A DNA stretch of 64,000 nt from Nymphaea colorata (lineage: Eukaryota > Streptophyta > Magnoliopsida > Nymphaeales > Nymphaeaceae). The notes under the pieces were generated by a model, which had not been told where the DNA came from, did no database searches, and saw only the letters and a program-made list of their open reading frames with translations. The number at the start of each line of letters is the position of its first letter. Position 1 is the stretch's first letter. The position numbers and the translations under genes were made by a program. The DNA lies in contig NC_045140.1 in the NCBI RefSeq assembly GCF_008831285.2, positions 5,809,528 through 5,873,527 of the forward strand. Reading direction: 5' to 3'. Positions 33,600-45,868 of the stretch are shown here, in pieces.

Positions 33600-34953
33600 C
33601 CTTCAGCATTAGTTCTCTGGAATATGATATGTTGTTTCCTACTACAACTCTAAATTAACAGTGGGTGTCGGGTCGAGATTTTGACTGACCCAGAAATTTT
33701 GAGGCTGGGCCTAACATAAAAGAATCTTTATGTATTTTTCATTATAAAAATATATTGAAATATTAAATTTACATATTTCAAATAGTTTTTATTAAAAATT
33801 CAGGCAGATTGGGTTGCACTTGGTCCTTCGAGCCAGCTTGAGAATCAAGCCAGCCTTACAGCACTGCAAATATCTGTGCCTATAGATACAAATCATATCA
33901 GTATCATATCAGCAGCTTTACAAGGGAATTGACATTCAAAAGTCGGCCAAATTGGCCTCACGTACCCATTTATTAGTAAGAAAATAATTTGAAAATGATT
34001 GTAATGTTAAAATTATATTTCAAAAGCCAATGTGAACTGAAAATGGAGATTTATGAACATTGCTGGATCTACAACGAAGAAGACACAAACGCTTATGAAC
34101 ATTGCTGGATCTACAACGAAGAAGACACAAACACGAAATAGTGAGAAAAAAGAAGCATAGACACATAATTCAGCAATATTTTAAGCAACTCATTTTAAGT
34201 GAAAGGGAGGTTAAACTCACTCAAGGCCAAACCTCTCCGCTTCTCCACATCCTTTAAAGGGCATTTGTTTGTTTGGTGAAACACTGTAGAGGAGAGGAAA
34301 TTGTACGAATTTCCCAAATTTTCCCTTCTTTTTGCTGCAACTTGATCATGTATAGTATTTTGGGGGATTTTGAGTGAAGTTTTGTTGATGTCTGAAAGGC
34401 GTGCTTTTCCTTCGTGTGTCAGTTCTTTGTGTGCCTGTTTTCCCCATTTACATGTTACAGGTTCATGCACAGAATGCCTTCTAATTGTTTGTTAAAAACG
34501 ATTATGATGTATATCTTGTGTAACATGTTTTTTTTTATGCCTCTCAAACCTGTCGGCCGTCATGGAACCAATGGATGAAAAATACTGGAAAAAGAACTTT
34601 GTTGGATTATACTACAAAAACCTTGTTGTTTAAATCTAGTAAAAAATATTTGTGAAAATGAATCAATTTGAAATCTATGAAAAGCATCTTGGTCTGGGAG
34701 AGCTATAGCAATTTCCTTGATCAGATCTTGTCATCCTGCCATACAAGTGAACCACTCCTAATTGCTTTGAAAGTTGGGCACAGTCAACAGAAGGGGCTAA
34801 TTTCTTGTTTTGATTATGAGAGATCTTATGCTTTATTCTCTTGCATAAGGGGCCAAGTCTCCATGCTGCCATCCTCTCAATAGTTTGTGGTGGTTGAGGA
34901 CGGTGATGGTGGGCATATCAGCATGAGAAGTGATGCTTGGGGTTCATGGTGGG
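33600..34953. other. Intergenic DNA, no supported gene
   Basis: A GC-richer dispersed-repeat patch lies at 33655-33890. A 42-bp tandem duplication lies at 34051-34134. A MITE-like opening AAAGGGCATTTGTTTG lies near 34255. Small frames on both strands show no domain. Confidence 0.45.
34051..34134. repeat. Tandem duplication, 2 x 42 bp
   Basis: Units at 34051-34092 and 34093-34134 share TTATGAACATTGCTGGATC and differ near the end (ACGC against ACAC). Confidence 0.9.
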
Positions 34954-35148
34954 TAGGGGCTGAGCCAGGAATTTTTCATAAGGGGGGCTGAATTAAAGTT
35001 TCTAAATTTTGACAAGGGTTGAAATATCATTTTTCAAAATTTTTATATCGGACAAGTGAAATTTTTTGAAATTTACATACAATTTTTTTAAAATTCTTTT
35101 TTGAAGGGGGCCAGAGCCCCTACGGGCCCCCCTTTGGCTCCGCCTCTT
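34954..35148. mobile_element. hAT-type MITE, 195 bp
   Basis: The left terminus TAGGGGCTGAGCCAGG pairs with the right terminus TTTGGCTCCGCCTCTT. Perfect 8-bp flanks ATGGTGGG lie at 34946-34953 and 35149-35156. The flanks sit in DNA that is itself duplicated: GGTGGGCATATCAGCATGAG occurs at about 34909 and again at 35151. So part of the flanking identity could come from that local duplication. Confidence 0.75.
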
Positions 35149-35156
35149 ATGGTGGG

Positions 35157-36336
35157 CATATCAGCATGAGAAGGAACCATCACAGGAAGAGGCTGAAAAA
35201 ATGTGTTTCCAGTAAACCAATATAAAGCCCATTTGGATCACAAAGCGTAGTTGGTTGCAACCTAAGAAGGACAAGGGGTTAAACATATGGTGGATCCTTG
35301 TTGTTGCCCTAAGTTTTTTGTTGTTTTGGATTTGTACTTGTTAAACATATGGTGGTTACTTTTTGGGCGACCTCTTTTTTTGGACACTAGTACTGCGCAC
35401 TAGTGTGGTTGTGTAATGCTAAACTTTTGGTTTGTTATATGGCACTTGTGAACATTTCTTTTCTTTCATTTTCATTTTAAGTTATGCTAATTTGTTGTGT
35501 GGTTTTGTTAAATATGCAAAGGCCAAGAAATTTTGTCGGGTATTTTATTTTTCCTGCTTGCTTGATAATTTTATTACGTTATGTTTCTCATTTCCCCTTT
35601 TTAACCATCAAACACCAATAAATTTCACCACGTAAAATTTCACAGGTTTGTCAAACACACCTCATTCTCAGGTGGGGTACTCAAGGTTGTGGTAATGTCA
35701 AGCTAAACCCTTTACTAATCTCAATTACAATTTTTTATTATGAAAGTACAGAAGTGTGATTGAACATGCAAAATCAACAAATTTCAACCTATGAGTCATA
35801 TATCTTTGTAATTTATGTGACTGCACATGTAAAAGCTGCAATTTTAGACCTATGATTATATATCTTTGTAATTTATCTAGAAAAAATCCCTCGAATTTGT
35901 GATTAGTATAAAGATATCCAACCTACCAGATCCACTGAATAAGACAAAGTAACAACTGATGTTTATGCACATGTAATAAATTCATGCACAACTTAGTTGT
36001 GAAGTTTATTAATATTAAACTTACTCATCAATGACCTAATGAACATCATGCTATGCATGGGCATGGTTTGCATAAGGACTGGTTTATTTGAACCCAAACC
36101 AACCTTTGATAATGTCCTGAATCCCAAATTACTTGGGTGAGCACTAGGAGCATTTTATTCTATCTTCAAAAAATAGAGGTCGAAACACTAGGGGTCCTAG
36201 AACGATGTTAATGCAGCATCATTGCCTATTCTGAACTAATCCAATGCAATTTTTTGTGGTTCGTTAAACATATGACATTAATAAAGTGTTAATTATATTA
36301 CTGCTTGCATCCTAACATTGATTTTGGTTTTTGAAG
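35157..36336. other. Intergenic DNA, no supported gene
   Basis: An AT-rich stretch without domains, splice-linked frames or strong repeats. Confidence 0.5.
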
Positions 36337-36700
36337 TGTTTCAGAAAAATAAATTTTATAGAGGAAAAAGGGACTCGTTTGTCGGTAGTACAATGATTGG
36401 CCATTCACGGCACTTTTACAAGGGGTAACTAATTCAAAGGCTATGTTCACTCATAATTGTATCTCAAGTGCATTCTATATTCACTTAAACATCTTGTCTA
36501 TCCTAAATGTGGTATGATGTGTGGTAAGAAAATTCTTTTGAAGATATGTATCATATAAACTTTTATTGAAAGATGAAAAAAATTTTAAAGGAATTAAGAG
36601 TGAATAAATCATTTTGATTTGAGAAAAGTTTTTAGAATTGAAAAATCTTTTGCAAGTAGCCTTACAAATTTTGAAAGCTAAGGTTGGTATTCTGAAATAA
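36337..36700. mobile_element. LTR-like family, left-end fragment (copy B)
   Basis: It begins TGTTTCAGAAAAAT and runs colinear with the first 340 bp or so of copy A, sharing the GAAAAAGGGAC motif, CGGCACTTTTACAAGGGGTAA-like sequence and AAGGCTATGTT. Similarity fades near 36700, where LINE-related and other sequence begins. With 42430-44177 it may be one element cut in two. Confidence 0.6.
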
Positions 36701-37189
36701 AACCTTCCATGGGGGTTAGGCCCTTTGCCTTTATTAGAACCAATAAGCTACACAGAAGAAGGGAAGGCCATTACTAACCTTAACGAAGGGGAGACCAAGG
36801 ATTGACCCAACCCTTAGAAACACAAAAAACACAGACCATATGGAAGAAATCATGGTTAAATCTATTTAAAGTATTCCTACACAAAAAAAGCCCAAGCTTC
36901 TCCACCACTGCTTCACCATTGGACAAAATGATGTTTATCCCTTCATTGCACAAAAATCAATCCCATGATATGTTCCTCCATATTCCCTTTTGAACCTGCC
37001 GAATCCTTCTCAGCCAACCACCATTCAGAGATACTAGGTGAATGGTAGAGCCATATGCATTGTGAAATTTGAAGATTTTTCTAGGGTGACCATTTCAAGA
37101 CCGAATTACATACGTCACCCTGGCATATGCTTGTTGCGTACGTTGGAGTGTACCCTATTGACAACATGTATATTTACTTTCATGCCCAA
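36700..37189. other. Unassigned, probably transposon-derived DNA
   Basis: GC-richer than its surroundings. Short minus-strand stretches resemble broken protein-coding sequence but I could not place them in a family. Confidence 0.3.
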
Positions 37190-37615
37190 GTATGAGATAA
37201 TAAAAGATTTATGAGATAATAAACAGACTAATGTATCAAACAACACCAAATATAAGTATGAGATCATGTTTATGAGATAACAAAAAATTTTTGATATAAT
37301 GAGATAACGCTAAACATAAGTATAAGATAATGTTTATGAGATAATAAAATATTTATGAAATAATGAGATAATGGATAGACAAATGTATGAGATAACGCCA
37401 AAAATAAGTATAAGATAATGTTTATGAGATAACAAAAAGTTTGTGAGATGATGAGGTAACGGACGGATGCATGAGGTAACACTAAATATAAGTAGGAGAT
37501 AATGTTTACGAGATAATAAAATATTTATAAAATAATGGATGGATGTATGAGATAATACTAAACATAAGTATGAAATAATAACATGTTTATGAGATAATGT
37601 GATAACGCTATAAGC
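37190..37615. repeat. GATAA-rich minisatellite, about 80-90-bp units
   Basis: The phrase TGTTTATGAGATAA (or TGTTTACGAG) recurs at about 37267, 37331, 37419, 37503 and 37584, with GTATGAGATAACGC-type phrases in between. Units are diverged and vary in length. Confidence 0.75.
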
Positions 37616-37899
37616 GAAACAAAAAATGAAAAGTTTTTTTTACTGCTTAAAGCGGCATATTGGTCATAATGATATGCATATACGACTGAAAAATTTTACT
37701 TTTACCGAATCCCCAAACCTTCTTTTTACTGTTTCTGTTTTTATTCCTACAAAAAGCTCTTTTTTGTGTTAATAATGGACATTTTTTGTCACACTTAAAA
37801 TGACACGAAATTACATACATTTCTCCCTCTTCAGTGGCACCACTAACGCTCATCGTGGAAGCCAATCTCTTCGATAGCTGCAACCCACCACTTTATGCC

Positions 37900-38400
37900 T
37901 TCCATGTAGGTTATCCATTAAAATGTGGATAAAGACGTTCCTAGCGCCACCTTTCCTTGTTTCTTCACAGATAAATGCTTGTACTAAGCCACAAGCGAAC
38001 TTGAGGAAAGGAGATTACATCCCACTTAATCCCAAGGAATTTGTCTTGGCAAACCCTCCAAACATCAAACCATAAATGCTATGAAAGAAGGTTTGATCAT
38101 CATGGAGGCATTTACCCAGATTCACAAGCACATGATAGCGAAAACAGGTCTCCAACATTTCTTCCTCTGACCAGTCTTAGCCTCCTTTATATCCATCACT
38201 TGCACATCTTTATATCCATCACTCAAATTTATTGATCAATCTTTTCCATGTGTTGCCAACCATCTTGTAGGAGAATAAAAGATGATCCAAGTATTCTTCC
38301 TCCTTCCTACAAAAAAAAGGCATATGCCGGCAAGGTGCACACCAAAACTTTTAAGACGGTTTTGGGTGATAAGCCTACCTTCATAGGTAAGGTATGGAAA
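37900..38400 (-). pseudogene. LINE zf-RVT fragment, minus strand
   Basis: Minus-strand DNA at about 38245-38345 reads CAPCRHMPFFCRKEEEYLDH, then LLFSYKMVGNTW. This fits the zf-RVT pattern of plant LINE ORF2 C termini (C-x2-C ... F-F-C-x-K-E-E ... D-H-L-L-F). The usual final Cys is Tyr (F-S-Y). Downstream sequence decays into stops. It lies opposite in strand to the LINE at 25-33.6 kb and is a separate insertion, truncated at its high-coordinate side by the copia element. Confidence 0.65.
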
Positions 38401-38409
38401 CCACGAGCT

Positions 38410-41400
38410 TTTTGGTGGAGTATAATTGCTCCAAAGAAAACGCCTCCAACCCTCATAAGACTCATGGTGAACAGTCTATGGTTGCGAAGTTTCTACAGAG
38501 TCACTCCTCTGAATATGTAGTAGCAAAGGCTCAGATGTTGACTGGAGCAGAAATCCCTGACCTAGCTGAAGCCTACAATAGACTGAGTTGTCTTGTTGTG
38601 ACCATTTCTCAGCCCTCTAATGATATCCATGCCTCTGACTTGGTAGCCCCAGGAGGACATGGACGCAGTTCATTCCGGGGGAGAGGCATAGGTCGAGGGT
38701 CAACAGGAGGTCGGGGGAGATTTCAGTGCACCTATTATGAGAAAATTGAACATTTAGAAGACAGATGTTGGGATAAACATGGTGGTCCTTCTGTTTCATC
38801 CTTAAGAAGAAATGTTTGCATCTAAGTGGGGCAAAAATTCTTTACAATCTCCTATTGGGTCTGTTCAGGCTGCTTCATCAGCTGTAGATGAGTCTTTGTC
38901 TTCTTCTCACCCTGAGACGGTGACTATGAGTATCAACAAGTCAGAGTATGAGAATTTCCTTGCACACAGATCTACCCAACCGTCGGCCTCTACAGTCATG
39001 ATAGATAGTGCTATGTCTGTTGATACTGTCCCACATGATACAGGTACTACTTGGATTATTGATTCAAGAGTATCGAGACATTTTTGTAGTAGACCTTCTA
39101 TGTTTACTATGCTACACTCATTACCTCAGATACATCATGTGAAACTTGTAGATGGTCACCTATTAAGGGTTATGGTGATATCAAGATTTCTCAGTTTATG
39201 AATGTTCCTAATGTGATATATGCTCCTAAGTTTCCAACAAATTTATTATCGGTTGGACAATTGATTAATAACTTGCATTGTCGTGTTACATTTGACTATA
39301 GTTTATGTTCATTTCAGGACTTACAAACTGGTAAGACGATTGGTGGAGGCTATGAGAAAGGGGCATCTACTGCCTATAGGATCCAGTGGGTATTGCAGTA
39401 TCATCGATCACCTCATTGTCTTCCTCCTTCTAGTGACATCTCAGACTTGGTCATTCATCTGTCTCCAAGCTTTGTCACCTTCTTCCTCATCTTTCAGTAC
39501 CAGAGTCGTTTCAGTGTGAAGCCTATAAACTTGGCAAACACACCCGCAACAGTTATTCATCGAGTCTTAGTCCGTCCAGCTGTAGATTATTTGATCATCT
39601 TCATGTTGATGTGTGGGGTCATAGCAGAGTTGCTTGTTGGTCAAGATTTTGGTATTTTATTGTCATTGTTGATGTTTATTTTCGAGTCACTTGGGTCTTT
39701 TGTTTGAAGGAAATGTTTGAAGTAGTATGTACTTTCAAAAACCTTATTATTGAAATAAAAACCCAATTTGGTATTCATGTTAAAAGCATTCACACTGATA
39801 ATGCTCTTGAGTTCAAGGCCTCTACCTTACTGAAGTTTTACTCTAATAATGGCATTTCTTCTTAGTTTACTTGTCCACATACCTCCCAACAAAATGGAGT
39901 AGTTGAAAGTAAACATCGCCAACTTTTAAATGTGGCTCGTTCCCTAATGCTTCATGTTAATTTACCTGCATGCTTTTGGGAAGATGTCATCCTTACTGCC
40001 TATTATTTAACCAACCGTTTACCTGCATCCTCTATTGACAACAAGACTCTCATTAAACTTGTGCACCCACAACGACCCTTATTTTCAGTGGCTCCAAAGT
40101 ATTTGATTGTACATGCTTTGTTCACATACATGGACCTACACGTGATAAATTGGGGGCCCAAGCCATTAAGACTATCTTTATATGCTACTCTAAAAACCAT
40201 AAATGCTACAAATGCTTTGATCCCTTGACTCAAAAGAAGTATATCAGTATGGATGTCACATTCTTTGAGTCTCAACCTTATTATAGCTTCTCTGAGTTCT
40301 CTCCTATCCTTACTAAGATGACACAATCACCAGATCTACTACCTATTCCTCATATTCCTTTGGAACCATTCTCTTTTGAATCTCCAGCTATAGTGCCCAA
40401 GTTTCGTGATCCTTCGCTGGTATACACATGTTGACAGGACCCTTCTCATGATCTTTCACCAACCACTTCTCAAGAGGTAAGTTCATCTCAAGTGAGTAGA
40501 ACTAGTCCATCTTATCCATGTCAAGACTTACCCATCACTCTTCGCAAAGGTAGGCGACAATGTACTTTACATCTTATATCTCATTTTGTGTTTACTGACG
40601 GTGTTGGTAAATGTATGCAACAAATTATTCAAGTTCTGGCTGTTCATACAGTTCCTACGTGTCACCAGTAGGCTTTATTACATACCCAATGGAGACAGGC
40701 TATGCAAGATGAGATGGATGTCTTAGTTTAGCGAGACACCTGAGAACTTGTTGGCCCTCATTCTCATTGTGACATTGTTGGCTCTAAGTGGGTATTCACA
40801 GTGAAATATAATTCTCATGGTTCTATGGAACGATACAAAGTTCGGTTGGTTGCTAAGGGCCACACGCAGACCTATGGCGTGGATTTCCTTGAGACCTTCT
40901 CTCTGGTTACTCGGTTGAGAACCATTTGTCTTATCATTTCTGTAGTTGTACACTATAACTGGCACATGTATCAGCTTGATATCAAAAACGTCTTTTTGTA
41001 TGGTGATCTTGATGAGACTGTCTATATGCAACAACCACAAAGCTTTGAATGACAATGAGAGTGTGGCAAAGTGTGCAAGCTGAAGAAAGCTATTTATGAA
41101 CTCAAGCAGAGTCCTCGTGCATGGTTTCACAAGTTCTCCGAGGTAGTCTCAAAGTGTGTCTTTGCGATATCTCCTCTTGACCATTCTTTGTTCATCAAGA
41201 AGGCTTCCAGGGGTATAACCATTCTAGTGGTTTATATTGATGATATTATCCTGACAGGTAACTCCGATCAAAAAATTTCTGATGCAAAGTTGTTTCTTCA
41301 AAAACACTTTGTGACGAAAGATCTTGGTCTACTATGATATTTTTGCGAATAGAGGTTGCTCGCAATAAGGATGGTGTTGTTTTCTATTAACGGAAGTATA

Positions 41401-42192
41401 TTCTTAATTTATTGCAGGACACAAGGATGCTAGGAGCTAAACCGGCTAATTTACCTATGAATCTACGTATACACCTTCATGATGACCAATTAGAATTAGT
41501 GGATTCTCGATCTTATAGGTCCCTTATTGGAAAACTACTCTATGTTACTATGACAAGACCAGACATTAGATTTGCAGTGGGAAAGCTAAGTCAATTTATG
41601 AAAAAACCTAAGAAAGTTCATTGGGATGCTACTTTGATGGTGGTTAAATATATAAAATCATCTCCTGGCAAAAGTCTTTTGTTTACAAAGGGCAAGACCC
41701 TGAAAGTGGAAGCCTATAGTGATGTTGACTATGCTGGCTCAGTTGAAGACATGAAATCTATCATAGGATTTTGTGTATTTGTGGGATGCAACATCATATC
41801 ATAGAGAAGCAAAAAACAAGGTGTGGTGTCAAGATCTAGTTCAGAATCCGAATACAGAGGTATAGTTCAAACTGCAGCAGAAATGACTTGGGCTAAATCC
41901 ATACTATCTAGCCTAAGTGTGTCGATTTCACTTCTCAAGAATATGTATTGTGACAATCGAGCAGCCACATACATTGCAAACAATCCAATTTCCTATGAAA
42001 GAACTAAACATATTGAAGTTGACTGCCATTACATTCAGGATCTCGTTCAAGGAGGAACAATTGCCACTATTCATGTTCTGTCAGAAGATCAAGCTGCAGA
42101 TGTCTTCACCAAAGCTCTCCTTATTGGTGATTTCTCTAAATGTTGTGGCAAGCTGAGCATGTTTAATATGTATACTCCAGCTTGAAGGGGAG
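38410..42192 (+). pseudogene. Ty1/copia polyprotein, 5'-truncated and broken
   Basis: Domains in copia order. Gag end: MLTGAEIPDLAEAYNRLS, then a zinc knuckle CTYYEKIEHLEDRC with the second Cys replaced by Tyr. Protease near 39050: WIIDSRVSRHF where D-S-G-A is expected. Pre-integrase with NLLSVGQL. Integrase with SIHTDNALEF and a stop at 39863. Reverse transcriptase: YNSHGSMERYKVRLVAKGHT, then VVYIDDIILTGNS with the YxDD motif kept. RNase H: AYSDVDYAGSVEDMKSIIGF, ending SEDQAADVFTKALL. Stops at 39863, 40432, 41050, 41335 and 41802, plus frameshifts, make it inactive. The 5' LTR and first part of gag are missing. Confidence 0.9.
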
Positions 42193-42428
42193 CGTTGAAA
42201 TTAGATGATTTTATGTTTTTAGGTGGTTCTTTGTAATATTAAAGAATTATAAGACCTCTTTAATCTTTTCTTTATTTTAGATTGATGTAATATGTAAATA
42301 TCCTCTTTATCCTAATATCTTTATAATGGAGATTAGGGTTAGTGAATGGACCACGTTTTCTCTCCCCAACTCTCACGACTTCAGCTCTTTCGCTCTCTCC
42401 ATGTCTCAAGGCTGCAAGAGAAACCATA
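42193..42428 (+). repeat. Copia 3' LTR, probably truncated
   Basis: It follows a copia polypurine tract (GAAGGGGAG at 42184-42192) and begins CGTTGAAATTAG, a mutated TGTTGA-type LTR start. The right boundary is uncertain: LTR-like sequence passes into the GA-rich start of copy C near 42430. No matching 5' LTR is present. Confidence 0.6.
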
Positions 42429-42429
42429 A

Positions 42430-44177
42430 GAAAGGGATGGATTTAAAAGTTAAGGAAAGGGAGAGCAAGATGTTCAAGAGAGAGAGAGGAAAATAGGAGA
42501 ACTCATAAAAAGAGAGATTTTTATGATTTTATATATGAACTTATTAAAGGAAAATTTTAAAATTATAAAGAGAGGAAGATAGAAAGAAGTTTTAGACACA
42601 AAGATATATATTTATATAAAGTGTAAAAACTCATAAAAGGGAAATTTTAAAGTTAAAAGAGAGAAAGAGAGAGAGAAGGAGGGAAATGTATGTGTGTGAT
42701 ATATATATATATAAACACATTTTATTTGTTCTTACTACAAGAAAACATGTACACATTAATCAATGCAATAGAAAAGAAATCTCATCCCGTACTCTCATTT
42801 TTACCGTTCATACACACATTAATCAAAAATCACCAACTATGCATGAATATTAACATGAAACACAGACAATGTACACATTCAAGCAACACAAAAGGAAAAT
42901 AAACACATTTTGGGATTTTATTCCACTTCGCTCGTGCTCTTGGTATACTCTAAAGTGGATTTTGACTCCAAAGAAAAGTTTTAAGGTTTTTTTTCAAACA
43001 AAAGATTTTTGAGCTTTCTTGCATGGCCATGGGAAGATGGTGAAGAGAAAAAATAAAAAAAAGGAAAATGACTATGTACCTCTAAATATCATGATTGAAG
43101 AGGATGAATCCTCTACTCCGTATGATAAAAAGGCCTTCAAAAAGAAACTCCAAGGTATTGATGAAGCTCTCCAAGGCCCTTGAAGAATGAAGATTGAAGA
43201 AGATGATAGAACCCAAGGTTGAACAAGAAGAGAGAAGGAATAATAAAGAAGGAGAAAGAGCTAAGGGAAAACCTCTAAAATTGAGTGGGAGAGCCTAGGC
43301 AACTCCCTAAGAGTTAGCTCATATCCAAGAGTAAAGATTTTGGGAGTACTTATAAAAGATTTGAGAGCCGAAAACCTAAAGTTTGAATTTCACAAGATTT
43401 CATGAGAACTTCAAAACTTTTTAGATTATTTTTATTTTATTTTTAAATTTTAATAGGCTTTGACTATGGGGAGGATGACTCGGTGTCCCAAATAATCTGT
43501 CATTCGGTGTCACATCTTTCCGCAACGGGACACCCTCATCATGTGCCCTGCCCTGTTCTGGGTGGTGCAGCGAGGTCCGGCAGCACCAAGCGTGGGGGGC
43601 CAGCGCTGCCGGGCCTGCGCAAAAAGGGGGTGTGATTTTTGAATCTAAGACGTAGATTTGGATCTAAGGCTAGGATTTGGATACGGATCTATGACTGGAA
43701 TTTGAATGTGGATATGGATCTATTTTGGATCTACGGTTGGGCTTTGGATTTGGATATGGATTTAGGGATCTGTCTTGGTTTTAGAGCTGGGATTTGGGTT
43801 TGGATATGGATCTAGGGACCACTTTTGGTTCTAGAGCTGTGATTTGGCTTTGGATATGAATCTAGGGACCGATTTGGTTCTAGAGCTGTGATTTGGCTTT
43901 GGATATGAAATTAGGAATCTTTTTGGATCTAGATCTGGGATTTGCGTTTGGATATGGATCTATCTTGGTTCAAGAGCTGGGATTAGGATTGGATTCATAT
44001 TTAAATTGGGGATCCGAAGTCTAGATTGTAGTTGAGGCTGGGTCCAAGGTCCAAAATTAGATCCAAATGTGCTACACATGTGATTGATCATCAAATCAAA
44101 GGAGAAATTGTCCAAAATTGTTGAAATTTGTCCAAGTATGTCGAGTATGGTCAGTTGAAAATTTTGGGGTGACCACA
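42430..44177. mobile_element. LTR-like family, right part (copy C)
   Basis: Colinear with about 27.9-29.8 kb of copy A: GA-rich start, TACTCTCATTTTTACCGT-like phrase, GCTTTCTTGCATGGCCATGG, a GC-rich patch, then the end GGGGTGACCACA at 44177. On the minus strand it starts TGTGGTCACCCC. It has a GC-rich patch (about 43530-43640) and an expanded minisatellite (43640-44000) not seen in copy A. No coding capacity. Confidence 0.6.
43640..44000. repeat. Minisatellite of about 50-bp units
   Basis: At least five diverged copies of a unit combining GAGCTGGGATTTGG, TTTGGATATGGATCTAGGGA and a TTTGGTTCTA segment. Copies sharing GATTTGGCTTTGGATATGAA near 43838 and 43888 are nearly identical, so expansion is partly recent. 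Confidence 0.8.
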
Positions 44178-44789
44178 ATTTCCTTCTTTTAAAATTTAAT
44201 AAGTTCCTTGCTTGATTTTTGGGGTTTAGAGTTAACTGGATTCTCCTTTAGTTCTTTATATCTGTTTTACAACTTAAGTTTAAAATGTTTTTTTCTCTTT
44301 TAGTAACGGCTCCTTATTATATTTCTCCCTTGAGATAAATTAACTTCTTTATTGAATCCAAATCATCATCTCTTTCTTTAAGAGGCATCTTGCATAATGA
44401 AAACAAGCTAACACCTCTTTAATTGGGAACGTAAGAAGATTAAGTATACACGAGTGCATTTCAATGGATTTGGCAAAGAAATTTCAAATCCATTTAGTGA
44501 TCATATCTAGATTCAATGTGCAATTTATTGTACGATTGAATCTGAATATCAGTCTGATACACGACTGAAATTTGATAAAATCTGAACAAAATCACATACA
44601 ATTGTGGCACTTGTGCTGGTTGGATTCAAATTCACTTCCAAAAAGGAGTTTGAATTCAAATTTTCTTTCAACTTCAATCATATAAAATCCAATTATGTTG
44701 AACCCTCTAAAGAAAGGATCCACCTCGAATTTGACCTATTTGCATCTCCACCAAGCTGGTGAACAACAGTTTTTGGATATGAAGGCAAT

Positions 44790-44852
<63 letters not shown>

Positions 44853-45700
44853 TGGTCTTCAAAGAAAGATTCTTTTTTTTTAAGAAAACTTTGCATGTCG
44901 AGATGAAGCACAGAAATTAAAATATATAGTAAATTAATGATGAGATATTGACTATAATTTGGTCTTTATGGAATATATCTATAACTAAATGACGATTAGG
45001 AATGCAATGACATCAATTTGTGGTCACAGGAACACCAACAATGGTCTCATAATATTTTTATATGATATTTTTCTTCTGGAATGTCAACAAATGATGATTA
45101 TGAATGCAATGACATCAGTTTGTGGTACAACGATATATGATCGTCTATGATTTATTTTTATAGTCTCACCTCTTCGCATCAATGTGAATATTTCTTAAAG
45201 TTCTTTGACCTTATTCCTCTTTTCCTGTTTTGAAAAATGAGTTTTTCTACTTGAAAATTTCAGACGAACAAAAAGGTACTAACATGGTTAAATAAAAGAA
45301 CGGTTGCTTAATAAATTGTTAATCCCAAATTCCTGCCTCAACATAGCTAGTATTTTTTTTTAATTGGTTTGTTTTTCCTTGTAAACTCTAAAAAATAGAT
45401 CAAAACTTGGGAAAATATTGGAGTCGAGAAAGTATAATGGTTGAACCTTGTTTTTCCTTCTTTTGAAGGAAAGAATTCCAAGAGAAACATACCTGCTTGA
45501 CGTAATTGCATGCGCAGTCAAATCCGTGTCGTCAAATCAATAGAAAAGTTGAGCATGTGTTTCATTATTTCCATATTAATGTCTTTAAATATTTGCTTTC
45601 TTATGTATATGAATGCTTTTTTGGATAACAAAATTCGTGAATGAACGTCCCCTAATTTGAGGAGGAATTATGGTTTTCATTTTTCATCTTGAATTTTAAA
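44178..45700. other. Intergenic DNA with TA/TG microsatellite
   Basis: AT-rich, no gene. A compound (TA)n(TG)n array lies at 44790-44851. Confidence 0.5.
44790..44851. repeat. (TA)n(TG)n compound microsatellite
   Basis: About 8 TA units pass into about 22 TG units. Confidence 0.95.
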
Positions 45701-45868
45701 GGGGCGTTTGATATACCCAAAATCATGGACTTTTAGAATCAAAATACTCAATTTTTAAGAAATTAGAATTATTAAACCAATAACATATTTTGATTTTCTG
45801 AAATTAGGAAACTGAATCCTGCAATTTTGATCCAGTAATCAAAATTCCAAACCATCAAACACACCCCT
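45701..45868. mobile_element. Tourist-like MITE, 168 bp
   Basis: The left terminus GGGGCGTTTGATATACC pairs with the right terminus CCATCAAACACACCCC. AT-rich, noncoding. The flanks (AAA on the left, ACA on the right) do not give a clear 3-bp duplication, so the class rests on the termini. Confidence 0.55.

Noticed and set aside
37190-37615. CRISPR-like direct repeats
   Set aside because: Units are diverged and adjacent without unique spacers, and the host is a plant. It is a minisatellite.
38410-42192. Endogenous pararetrovirus or other virus
   Set aside because: Domain order is integrase before reverse transcriptase with no movement or coat protein, which is Ty1/copia.
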